This document shows positions 23,297 to 33,676 of a stretch of 64,000 nt of DNA, one piece after another. The notes under the pieces are model-generated. The model did not search any database, was not told the origin of the DNA, and worked only from the letters and a program-made list of their open reading frames with translations. The stretch lies in contig CAKJVC010000150.1 in the NCBI GenBank assembly GCA_918026815.1, positions 1,550,001-1,614,000 of the forward strand, read 5' to 3'. The position numbers were made by a program, and so were the translations under genes. Source of the stretch: Chalara sp. BL73 (Eukaryota; Ascomycota; Leotiomycetes; Helotiales). How positions within the stretch are numbered: the stretch's first letter is position 1; each line of letters starts with the position of its first letter.

Positions 23297-26200
23297 ATGG
23301 CCTCTAACTCGTACGAGACTAGAAATAATTGCGCGAGTCTTGACTAACGTTATCCCAGTTCAGACCCACTAGCAGCCGCCATACACGAATTCAAAGCTGT
23401 GCTGACACCAGCACAATCCACAGAACTCCTTGCACAAAGTAGAAAGCCCGATGCAGCATCCATCCTTACATTCACCGCGGAAGTCGATAAGGTGAACGCA
23501 CACCGCAGAAGCCGTGGTGTCTCGTCGCGGCTATTTGGCATACTCCAATCTATTCAAAGCTTTTCAGCCATTGTGGATACCTTCGTTTCATCACATCCAA
23601 ATGTCGCAGCACTAGTGTGGGGCACCGTGAAGTTTACTATTTTAGTATGTGTTTTTACGTCGACTGCTATATTGCTAATCTACTGCAGGCAGCTAACAAC
23701 GTCACATCCTTCTTCGACAAGCTATCCGAATGCTTTCTTCGACTGAGAAATTACTGTCCAAGATACTCTGAGTACCAGCTCCTATTTGGAGATTCCACAC
23801 GATTACAAAAAGCGTTGTGTTCTTTTTATGCAACGATCATCAACTTCTGCACGAAAGCTATCCAGGCCATTAAAACGCCAGGTTCGTGTTGTTTCTGGGA
23901 TTATTGTAGCCACGCTAAACTATCTACGCTTTTGCAGGACCGACTCTCGCCAAAGCATTGTGGAGACCGTTTGAAAAAGAGTTTGAGGCCTTTGAAGATG
24001 AGCTACAGAAACAGAATGAAGATGTGAGAAAGGAGATAAAGCTTGCAGGCGACCAAGCTGCAGCTAGGGAGCGAGAAGCCGCAGCGAAAGAGAGAAACTA
24101 TGGATTACTATTCCGCGCAGAATTCAAGCAAATCAGCAGAGAGGCACAAGAAAGGAGATTGCGGAGAGATCAACAAAAAGCGAGTAAGCAGCGCTCTTCA
24201 ATACAATGAGTTATTCTAATTATATAAACAGAAGTTGAAAAAGAAAAGCTGCTTGAGAAACTGTCTGTACACGATTATATTAGTGCTCTGAAACGAACAC
24301 GCAAGAAACGTTACTGTACAACAAGTTCGTGGCTTAGTAAAACTAAAGCTTTTAAGGACTGGCTTAAGGACATAAATTCGAGCACGTTATGGTTATCAGG
24401 CATTCGTAGGATTGCTCTGAAGCATTTCTTTAAATAAATACTAACATCTGTTGTAGTTGGTTCTGGCAAGTCTGTTGTTACGTTAGTTAACTTTTTATGA
24501 CCCTATAAATTTGAGTTCTAACATCAGCTACTAGGGCGGCTGCTATAGATGAGCTTTTGTGCCGGCTGTGGAAAAGCAATGATCATATAGGCTTCTTTTT
24601 CTGCGAGTTTGACAACGCCAGTTCACTCACTGCCTGGACTATTCTGGGGACTTTGATTAGACAATGCCTGTCAACAGATACATTATCTAAAACTATCGAA
24701 AATAGACTGAAAGAGCTGTTTAAGGGCTTTCCTCCAGATGCCGAAGATCTCGAACCGCTCTTACACGATATTGCTGCTACATCCGGAACAATAATCTTTG
24801 TAATAGACGGCTTTGACGAATGTGCTGGATCCGACAGAATCCTTGTTCTAAGAATTCTGCATCGTCTTATTTCCTCTTCTCGATCAACTATTAAAATTTT
24901 TCTCTCGAGTCGCGAAAATGTAATAGGTGATATTGCGAGAGTATTTGATATTTCTCAGCATGTAGCCATGGATTGTGACGAAGCTAGCACAGACATTCCA
25001 ACATACGTGAATAGCGTTGTCGCAGAGAAGATAGAGAACGGAGAGCTTATAATCGGCAACATTCAGCTGATACAGGATATCCGAAATGCATTAGTTAAAG
25101 GGGCTAATGGCATGTAAGGATCTCATTCTGCCTACAAATCCCAGTTACTGACCCATTAGGTTCCTTTGGGTTGCTTTTCAAGTACAAGACTTGTGCCATC
25201 AGAAGTGCGATGCAGACATCCGAAAGTGTCTTACATCATTGCCCAAAGACCTCCCTGGCACCTTTGAACATGTACTGTCCCGGATTATTAAAGACGGCAA
25301 CGCAGAGATCGTGGATAAGATATTCTGTTGGATTGCAGCGGTGAAACGCCCACTGCTATTGGAGGAACTACGAGAAGCATTGGCGATTGAGTCTAGGGAC
25401 GCATATTTGCAGTGGGACCGGCGCGTAAATAACGCCGATCGTATTATTCCTTGGTGCGCCAGTTTGGTTGTATTGGACGAAGAGGATCTTGTAGTTCAAT
25501 TTGCACATCATTCTGTCAAACAATTCCTACTGTCTAAACAGTACAGTATAGCAACAAAGCGATTTCATTTTCAGGTGCCGGAGGTTGATCACATAGCGGG
25601 CGAGATTTGTGTAACTTACCTGAACTTCAACGATTTCAAACGGCAAATAATCCGACTCCCGAGAGAATATCAGGCTATCCAACCAAAAAATTTAGTCCCA
25701 CCTGGGCAGAGTCGTGCTGTGAAATACGGGCTGAAGCTTACAGGAATAGTCACAAAGAAGTCGAGAGTGAACTTCGACGTTATGCAACAGCTTGGTTACA
25801 CGTCAGGTAAAGACAGTATCGGCTCGTTAGAACAAATACAAACACAATATTCATTTTTAGCGTATGCTAGTGAATTCTGGTTGTCACATACTGCCGGCTT
25901 CCGAGAAACTACTCCAACATATACCCTCTGGAAGCAACTTGTCTTTGCCGACCACCCTTTGGCCATGAAACTATGGACGATAGACAAAAAAGGCAATGCG
26001 AGAGGATTTATCGCGAATTACATTTTAAACGAAAGCCACTGTGCCTTAATAGCCTGCTTTCGAGACACTGGAACTCCTGGCACCCCACTTATAAGCATAC
26101 GCGACCTTTTGATCATGGCATCCGACAGAGGAAATGCCAAGGTTGTTGAATTTATCCTCGGCTTTGGCAATTCGACAGAATCTGAAACTACTAAATCGCT

Positions 26201-27527
26201 ACAGGCAGCTGCAGGAGGCGGGCACCTCGAGGTAGTTGAAAAACTGCTTGCTGCGAAAGCCAATGTCAACGCCGCGGCGACAGCTAGTAGTGGCCGTACA
26301 GCACTACAGGCAGCGGCAGAAGGCGGGCATCTCGACGTAGTTGAGAGACTGCTTACTGCGAAATCCAATGTTAACGCTGCGGCAGCAATTATTAGTGGCC
26401 GCACAGCACTGCAAGCAGCGGCAAGATGCGGGCATTTCGAAGTAGTTAAAAGACTGCTTACTGCAAAAGCCGACGTTAACGCTGCGCCAGTATATAATAG
26501 TGGCCGCACAGCACTACAAGCAGCGGCAGAAGGCGGGCATTTCGAGATAGTTGAAAAACTGCTTACTGTAAAAGCCGATGTTAACGCTGCGGCGGCATAT
26601 AATAGTGGCCGCACAGCACTACAAGCAGCAGCAGGAGGCGGGCACTTTAAAGTAGTTGAGAAACTGCTCACTGCGAAAGCCGATGTTAACGCTGCGGCAG
26701 CAAATAATAGTGGCCGCACAGCACTGCAAGCAGCGGCAGAAAGCGGGCACTTCAAGGTAGTTGAAAGACTGCTTACGGCGAAAGCCGATGTCAACGCTGC
26801 GGCAGCAAATAATGGTGGCCGCACTGCACTGCAAGCAGCGGCAGAAGGCGGACACTTCAAGGTAGTTGAGAAACTGCTTACTGCGAAAGCCGATGTTAAC
26901 GCTGCGGCAGCATATAATAGTGGCCGCACAGCACTGCAAGCAGCGGCAGAAGGCGGGCATTTTGAAGTAGTAGAAAGACTGATTATTGCGAAAGCCGACG
27001 TTAACGCTGCGGACCATGGTAGCAGCTGCACAGCACTGCAAGCAGCGGCAGGAGGCGGGCATCTTGAAATAGTAAAAAGACTGCTCACTGCGAAAGCCGA
27101 TGTTAACGCTGCGGCAGCAATAGGTGGTGGCCGCACAGCACTACAAGCAGCGGCAGGAGGCGGGCATCTCGAAGTAGTAGAAAGACTGCTTACTGAGAAA
27201 GCCGACGTCAATGCTGCGGCAGCAATGGATAATAGCCGCACAGCTTTACAAGCAGCGGCAGGAGGCGGGTACATCAAGGTAGTAGAAAGATTGCTTACTG
27301 CGAAAGCCAATGTTAACGCTGCGGCGGCATATAATAGTGGCCGCACAGCACTACAAGCAGCAGCAGAAGGTGGGCATCTCGACGTAGTTAAAATACTGCT
27401 TACTGCGAAAGCCGACGTCAACGCTGCAGCAGCAAATGATAGTGGCTACACAGCACTACAAGCGGCGGCAGGGGGCGGGCACGTCGAGGTGATGCAGTGT
27501 CTGAAAGACGCAGGAGCACACAGATAG
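23297..27527 (+). CDS. DUF7708-like/NACHT/ankyrin-repeat receptor (NLR), eight exons
   Basis: Exons 23297-23310, 23359-23644, 23689-23881, 23938-24183, 24232-24405, 24457-24481, 24535-25113 and 25160-27527 join in frame into 1294 residues without a stop; introns are 44-56 bp with GT..AG ends, most with a CTAAC-like branch. Residues about 10-230 form the DUF7708-like N-terminal module (NVTSFFDKLSECFLRLRNY). The NACHT begins at about residue 300: Walker A SGILGSGKSVVT, Walker B IIFVIDGFDEC, then GANGMFLWVAFQVQDL. A winged-helix part follows (RPLLLEELREALAIESRD; QFAHHSVKQFLLS), and 13 ankyrin units fill residues about 850-1294. The 25-nt sixth exon encodes the P-loop. All nucleotide-binding motifs are kept, so this looks like a working receptor. 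Such proteins oligomerise on ligand binding via the repeats; the ligand is unknown. The first 5-codon exon is the least certain part. Confidence 0.87.
26197..27500 (+). repeat. Ankyrin-coding tandem repeat, 105-bp unit
   Basis: Twelve full units and one partial of 35 codons each (one has 34) follow the pattern TALQAAAxGGHxxVVExLL then TAKADVNAAAA. DNA units are also nearly identical; the variable codons sit mainly in the GGHLEV/GGHFKV position, the VVERL/VVEKL position and the AAAANNS/AAAAIGG loop. A 467-codon open frame on the opposite strand is a by-product of the periodicity. Confidence 0.95.
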
Positions 27528-28480
27528 TTCTAATTCAAACTTTATTTACATATAATTGTGTTGGTATGCTGCCAAAGTCGAGTGAATAGCACACCCGCGA
27601 TTCACGGACCACATGGATATATTATGGTTTCTGTACGTAGATTAGAATTATCATCAAGAACAAGTCACCACCTACAACGAACATACTAGCACTGCGCATA
27701 TCACGGTGCTACGCGCCACGTGGGTACCGACTTGAGCAATTACAGTTATCAGAATCAAGAAGTCTAACTCACGAAAGTGATACAAACAGGTACATCGCAG
27801 ACATGAAAGTGCTTGGTATGGAATACTTGGAGGAGAGAGATAGAGATTATTAAAAAAGTGGTAGACATTGCGAAGGGGAAAGTATAGAGATGGGGGTGGG
27901 TATGCGATTGTTTGCCACGAGGAATAGTATAATGTTAGTCCACAGAAGGCCGGTTTGTGTCTCGATAACAATTGACATCAAAAAATGTTAGAATTGACTG
28001 TCGAGCTGGTGTGAAATGAATCTGGACGCATAAGGACTTGGAAAAGCAGAACGATTGCCAAAGGAGGTTTGGTCTTACAAAGATAACAAAACGGTGGTAA
28101 AGCCGTTCGGAAGTTAGTGCTTTACCAGGCGCATTTAAGTACTAGCATATAGCGATATTCGTCCATGTTTGGATACTGTTGTCTTTTATTACTATTTCAT
28201 ACCGTGCAATATCGCGTAGACAACCGATCCAGGTGTTTTCAATGGCCGGCGCTATCTCGTATAGCAATGCTATCATTGAATAAGCAAAGTATATGAACGC
28301 TAGTATTAGTCCATATAATCTGGTAATCGACGTCTGAGAAGCTCTAAGAGGCTGTAAATACCGTATCTCCACGTATCTGAAGCAGACCGACAAATAGTGG
28401 GGCTAGCTAAGGCTGTGAGGCTAGTAATAATAGTACTAGTAATAATATTGCCCCCCTCCCCCCCCCCAAAAATAGGCGTA
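27528..28480. other. Intergenic region after the ankyrin receptor
   Basis: No gene supported. Short minus-strand hydrophobic frames (27672-27971 and 28142-28393) lack motifs. A C-rich run (28450-28470) lies directly before the TA of the next transposon-like unit. Confidence 0.35.
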
Positions 28481-28779
28481 CAGTAAAAGGCGAATTAGGT
28501 GTCCCTAGTTTTTTTAGTCAATTTTTCTGGCGTGCGTATTTCCAGACACTTGTGGCCGTGCACCCTTGTCCGGTTGTACTCCAAGGCACCGCTGCTAATT
28601 GCCATTGCAGAGCGGAGCCAATTCTTGCCCATTCTACTGTACGCCTCATGCTTTAGAAGAAAAATAACCTTCCCAATGGGGCCCCAAAGATCGTCCTCAT
28701 TCTCTTCAAACCAGTACACAGGCTTATCGGGTGCTGTATTACAATATTGGAGTGAACACAGTGAAATGCGAACTAAGTG

Positions 28780-29310
28780 TCGCCAGAGACTACGAGGTAG
28801 GCCTGTGGCTTGTGTGGCTTTGCAGATTTGTCCAAAGTAAGTCATCTGCCCTCCCATTACTCCTCCCGTCCTTCTTCCTCTTTCCAACCCCGGGAGAGTC
28901 AGTGCTTTCGTGTCGGCCACGATCATAGCGCCGCAACTGGATGCTGCACAGCGTGTTTTGGTCAAAATATTGCTAAAGAAAAGGTTGAGACTAAGCTAAT
29001 CGCCTCAAAAAGCGTTCTACAGCGTGCTCGCCGTTCAGAGAATCCGTCTAAAGAAACAGCAGTTCGAAATGCCCGCCTCAAAACAAACCGAGTCAGCCGT
29101 TGTAACTATACTACGTCGTTTATGCAATAAGCTTTCTGTGATATACTAATCAAACAATTTTAGAGATGGCAGACTTCCTTCATTGTAGGTTTCGTAAAAA
29201 GATATCAGAAAGATCGATCGGTCGGACTCTGCGATCAATAGGCTGGACGAGAATAACGATCCACCGCATTGCACAACAACGGGATGCCGACATTCGGGCC
29301 CTATCTGGAT
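28780..29310 (+). pseudogene. 5' fragment of a Tc1-like transposase
   Basis: Aligns base by base with the leader and N-terminal coding part of the relic at 32310-32880 (CCGCAACTGGATGCTGCACA is shared). The start codon ATG of the other copy reads ATA here, frameshifts follow, and the similarity ends at about 29305 just before the HET gene's stop codon. The helix-turn-helix region is still recognisable; the catalytic domain is absent. Confidence 0.65.
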
Positions 29311-29321
29311 GGGTCCTTCCG

Positions 29322-31112
29322 CTAAGGAGAATGACAAATAGTATCCACCATGGCCGCTCTATTGTCGCTATTACTTACATGAGTGTCAGAAGGCGGCCTT
29401 TTGGTCACATCAGCCTGAGTGGACGATGCTATCTCCGTCCAGTTGAGGTATACGAGATGACAAGGGGCTTCGTTTTGCTCCTTCTGTAGCCGTACCGACA
29501 CTGAGATATTGTATCCAACGATAGAAACACTGTTTAAATCCTCGACACCCTTTAATTTCTGGAGGGAATCAATCTCTACGGCCCTCTTTCCGCTGAATCC
29601 CAGCGTGGTTACGTTTAGGCTCTGCCACGTCTCGATTCTAACGATGCGCACTCTTATGCTCGCAGGATCGGACTTTCTGCCGTTGCACACTTGAATCATA
29701 ATGACGAAGGACTTTAAATAGGGATTGCTCACGTAAGTTCCTGGGATGAACTCGACGTGCATGTGCGTTTCAGACGCCATTTCCAGGAGGAACTGATTTC
29801 CCGCAACGTCCCACATTGTCCTAGGCTCTGCCGTCCGAATGTGCCAGAATCTTTGGCTAAGCTTTTCCCACGGCTTCCAGCGTAGGCGGACGGCGTAGTG
29901 CTCCCACCGACTGAGTTGCCACACCAGCGGCTTAGAGGCTTCCAAGTTATTGAGGATGCAGATTGATTCATAGAACCCAGGACTAATGGAATTTGTTCGG
30001 AAGGCATTCTGCCGTCCTAAACTTTCCTGAAGTCGGACGAAAAGCCCTGGCCCAACTTTTCGAAGGAGAATATACGTTCGACTCCCATTCTTGCCACGTA
30101 TGGCAGAGTTCGGATACTTGAGGTCCAGGAGGTAGTGGTGGCGATATCCTGGAACTGCACTCTGATATTGGAGCCTCACGTTAGGAAAGAGGACGCCTTG
30201 GTTTGTTAGGGAGAACTGTGTGGCCAATCTGTGAACAAGGCGACTTTTTACATTGCTGTGATAGTTAGCTGCCGTATCGCTGGCGAAGGCTGAGGGTGCA
30301 GCAGCCAAGATGTTCGTGTATCCTCTTCCTATTGAGCCCCCGACCCAGGCAAAGATGGAGAGGTCGTTGTACTTTCTAATGATTTCTCCTTGGAGCCGGG
30401 TGAAGGCAGCTGAACCCTCCCCATAGAGCATCGGCATATTGACGTCGAGGATTCCCAGGAGGCTATACGACAAGTCCTCAATCCTAGTAGTCTGGCGTTT
30501 AGCTACCCAAGATATCCGCGCGGCGACTGGGAAATCACGGACATCGCTCTTCGGGGGCATAAAGAGCACGGATTTAGGGAGGCCCGTAGTACTGGCGATG
30601 AGTTGGCGGAGATCGCTCCTCGTTCCGATATTCTGCCATTGCGAGTTTAAGAACCGTACGTGTCTCGGCGCAAGCAACTCCTGGAGAGTCCAGCCGCGGG
30701 TAAACCATCGACATCGACGCAACGCAGTACCGAACTCGTCAGGATGGGAATCGCGATATGATTCATGGAGCTCGAAATCGCTCAAGTATGCGAAGCAGAC
30801 TTCCGACTGCCGGTACCAGCTAAACATGGAATTGACAGCCTCGGTCAGTTCTGCACTGCTCGTCTTGTCAATGCAACACGTGTCGACCCAAACGTAGGAG
30901 CAACCCTCCTTATCTGCCTCACCGCATGTTGCTATTATCTTGCGGTAACCAGCTTTGCTTGTAATATCGAAGTGCTTATCCTCACGGGCTCTGGCGAATT
31001 CTTTAAACGACACCTCCTCATTTCCCCAGGTGTGTGATAGGATGGCGTACGAAGGAATTTCGTGACCATAGAATGGCTCCAACGAAAGTGTAGACGTGTT
31101 GATCAACCACAT
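29322..31112 (-). CDS. HET-domain protein inside Tc1-like ends
   Basis: Intact intronless gene of 596 residues from ATG 31112. The HET domain is N-terminal, as in the HET-E/NWD2-like group: MWLINTSTLSLEPF, then PSYAILSHTWGNEEVSF (about residues 20-36), GCSYVWVDTCCIDKTSSAEL, WFTRGWTLQELLAPRHVRF, and the closing LSYSLLGILDVNMPMLYGEG. The C-terminal 300 residues have no domain I recognise. No stop or frameshift interrupts it although flanking DNA is badly decayed, which suggests recent arrival or selection. It lies on the opposite strand to the transposase fragment that ends about 15 bp away. The family promotes cell death during vegetative incompatibility; partner unknown. Confidence 0.9.
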   Translation of the reverse strand: MWLINTSTLSLEPFYGHEIPSYAILSHTWGNEEVSFKEFARAREDKHFDITSKAGYRKIIATCGEADKEGCSYVWVDTCCIDKTSSAELTEAVNSMFSWYRQSEVCFAYLSDFELHESYRDSHPDEFGTALRRCRWFTRGWTLQELLAPRHVRFLNSQWQNIGTRSDLRQLIASTTGLPKSVLFMPPKSDVRDFPVAARISWVAKRQTTRIEDLSYSLLGILDVNMPMLYGEGSAAFTRLQGEIIRKYNDLSIFAWVGGSIGRGYTNILAAAPSAFASDTAANYHSNVKSRLVHRLATQFSLTNQGVLFPNVRLQYQSAVPGYRHHYLLDLKYPNSAIRGKNGSRTYILLRKVGPGLFVRLQESLGRQNAFRTNSISPGFYESICILNNLEASKPLVWQLSRWEHYAVRLRWKPWEKLSQRFWHIRTAEPRTMWDVAGNQFLLEMASETHMHVEFIPGTYVSNPYLKSFVIMIQVCNGRKSDPASIRVRIVRIETWQSLNVTTLGFSGKRAVEIDSLQKLKGVEDLNSVSIVGYNISVSVRLQKEQNEAPCHLVYLNWTEIASSTQADVTKRPPSDTHVSNSDNRAAMVDTICHSP

Positions 31113-32109
31113 GGTGTTATATGCACAAATCGCTAGAAGTTACACAGGGATAACCTTTAGTACAGTCTCTAGAACAGGTGAGAATCTGCTATTTGACGTT
31201 CCACCCTATTATTGGACGGTAGAAGACATTATCCATAGCTCGGAAGAAAGATAATCGTGATGAATTTCAGCCAACAAGCAAGCGCTCTCGTGTTTAGGAT
31301 ACGAGAGATGGGCGAGACAAAATAGCAAGGGGAACTAGGTATTGAGGCTCAGCAGTCGGTGCTTTGGGCTGTCTTGGGCATACATGCATGTGTTGTCGCA
31401 GTATGTACTTAAGCTACGGAAGGAATGGATATATTCGCACCATTTCTGCCTTACGGCCCATGTTGAAGCACCATGTGCGGATAAAAAGTTAGAAGGTTCA
31501 CTGTCCAAACGCCCTACCTGCCGCCTTCTTAGAACGTTGAAAAAATAGGAATGTTTCAAAAGTACTTAGAAAATTCCACAAACTTCATAGCCCATAAAGA
31601 GTAGCCCAAATAGCTCACTTTAATGTTGATTTTTCCAAATTGTCGTATTATTGTAGGTAAGTTTAGGTTTGGGCAGTTGAGGAGTGTGGGCATTTGCGCA
31701 GCGCAGCCTTCCAATGTAGCTCGCACCGCCACCGGATGGTCCACGCGCCCAAATCATTTTTGAACAGGAAACCAATTTCGCTCATAGCTGTAGCAGTTGA
31801 TAGGGTGGCAGATCAGACTCGTCATTTCTCCAATTCACGAATGCTACATACTCTTTGTATCGAGAATCCGCTTATATACATCGTCGAGCAATATAACTTT
31901 CTTCTTCTCGATGTTGATCGTAGGTTAGGCAGAGGGCGATTCCTCTTGGAGGTGTACGTTCCGTGCGGGAACATGGAGATGAAGTCGAGCCCGAAATATC
32001 GGGTTGTTGACAGTGATGCAGAGGGATGATCAAACGAGAGCAACCTGGCAAGATCCGTCCTCGAGCACAGATCGCAGTGCGCCAAAACCGCAGAAGGCCC
32101 GTGCGCTGA
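31113..32109. other. Upstream DNA of the HET gene within the composite unit
   Basis: Contains the HET promoter side (from 31113). Overlapping short frames on both strands at 31694-32136 have no recognisable domain. Nothing else supported. Confidence 0.35.
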
Positions 32110-32266
32110 GAATCTGGGGCAGAGGTGCGCAGCCATAAGTGTCTAGAAATGGGCCCCGCTAAAATAATTAACTAAAAAAACCAGGGACACCCAATTCGCC
32201 TTTTACTGTAGCAAGCCGGAAAAAGAGCGCGGCTTATTTATAAAGTGGAAATCGATTGTTTTTTTA

Positions 32267-33600
32267 GAGTGGAAGGCGAATTGGGTGTCCCTGGTTTTTT
32301 TTAGTTAACTTTTTTTAATGACTGTAGGCCTGTTGTGGCTTGTGTGAGATTGCATATACCTCCGACGGACTGAGGCAGAATCGACGACTTACCCCACTAC
32401 TGGTCCCCTGCCTATCTAGTCCCCCATCCTTCTTCCTCTTTTTTTCAACCCGCCAGAGTCAGCGCTTTCGTGCGAGCCACGATCATGGCCCCGCAACTGG
32501 ATGCTGCACAGCATATTTTGATTAAAACATTGCTAAAAAAAAAAGGGTTTAAAACCAAGCCAATCGCCTCAAAAGCTTTGTGCAGTGTACGCGCCGTCCA
32601 GAGAATCCGTTTGAAGAAACAGCAGTTCGAAATGCCCACCCCAAGAAAGAACCGCGTCGACTGTCGTGGCTGCATTACATTACGCATGCGTAAAGCTTTT
32701 TGTGATATACTAATCGAACAGCTTTACTTGTATCGGTGCGAAATGGCAGGTTTCTTTTATTATAGGTTTTGTAAAGGATACCAGAAAAATCGATTGATCG
32801 GACTTTACGATCAATAGGCTGGGTGAGGACAACGATCCATTATATCGCACAACAACGGGATGCCGACTTTCGAGATTACTATTACATAGGATATTGCAGT
32901 ACAAGTCCTTACCAACTTGTCTTTGTTAAGCCTGGCTGCGAATAGAAGGGCTAGACATAGGCGTTGGGGGTAGTTTCTAAAAGAGTCCTCTCCAATCTAG
33001 GTTACAAAGTTTGGTTACGAAAAAAGATGCACATTCTTCCAACATACGCGCAAAACGGCATCACACTGAGGCGAGTATACTAAGGATCAACAGACAGTGA
33101 TCTGTTTGAGGACTTTATAGCCCAGTTGCTGCATTACTGTAGCAGATATCTGGAGCCAAAATCTGTAATCGCTATAGACAACGCTTTTTGGCGCTATTCA
33201 GAAAAATTCCTGCGGATGTGCCGAGACGCCGGGGTAGTAGTAAAGTGTGAAACGGCCAACCCTATTGGCCAGATTTGGCCTAGTCGTTCTTGGCATCAGG
33301 ACCCCTATTTTCTTCACTCTAGATAGTTGATTCTATTAGCTCTACAATCAATATCATATGCCCTATTCTACAACCTATTCTGTGATACAATTATCTTCTA
33401 TCACGCCGTTTGACATAAAGTTCCTATCACCGTGCTCGCCTGACTTTAACTCTGTTAAAAGGCACTTCAGAGTGCTCAACAAATTTATTAAGAAAAGTAG
33501 CACGAAAACAAGGATTTCATTGCAAAGGAATTCAAATGTTTCTAGAGTAGTGCGTCGATGTAGTAGGTGACGAAGCGTACATTGCAGAGTATCACTTCCG
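32267..33600 (+). pseudogene. Decayed Tc1-like transposon copy
   Basis: Begins after TA with GAGTGGAAGGCGAATTGGG, a diverged copy of the 28481 terminal repeat. A transposase start at 32486 reads MAPQLDAAQHILIKTLL. Later blocks in other frames are DNAFWRYSEKFLRMCRDAG (about 33180), which carries the second catalytic Asp, and LSPCSPDFNSVKRHFRVLNK (about 33425), where the family has SPDLNPIEEFF, so the catalytic Glu is lost. An insertion of unrelated sequence lies between them. The right-hand terminal repeat is not found; the next transposon begins at 33677. Confidence 0.75.
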
Positions 33601-33676
33601 TCCTGCAGGGATATCTATCACACAGCCTCCCAAATAAAATACAAATGCAATGAAATAGAGCCTAAAAACATCCTTT

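Larger units (their letters stand above)
28481..32208. mobile_element. Tc1-like inverted-repeat unit enclosing a HET gene
   Basis: Bases from 28481 (CAGTAAAAGGCGAATTAGGT) and up to 32208 (its inverse, ending CGCCTTTTACTG) form inverted repeats of about 45 bp with a few differences. Each is flanked by TA (28479-28480; 32209-32210). Inside are a 5' piece of a Tc1-like transposase, a complete HET gene on the minus strand and about 1 kb of unassigned DNA. The left end also carries, just inside the repeat, an inverted copy of what looks like the right-end region (about 28510-28640 resembles 61924-62000). This could be one composite transposon carrying cargo, or two overlapping insertions whose ends happen to face each other. 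The transposase for mobilising it would have to act in trans. Confidence 0.55.

Noticed and set aside
22957..23372. Two plus-strand frames just before the ankyrin receptor
   Set aside because: No motif; they overlap the first exon and its intron in other frames.
23617..24209. Separate small genes at 23.4-24.2 kb
   Set aside because: Each short frame ends at a good splice donor and joins in frame into the single ankyrin receptor.
26018..27421. A 467-codon open frame on the minus strand opposite the ankyrin repeats
   Set aside because: It mirrors the 105-bp periodicity of the plus-strand repeats; composition is monotonous Ala/Ser/Val and it has no domain, so it is a by-product.
26197..27500. 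Regular repeats with variable interludes, superficially CRISPR-like
   Set aside because: Units are in-frame ankyrin codons of a long eukaryotic gene, with no distinct spacers.
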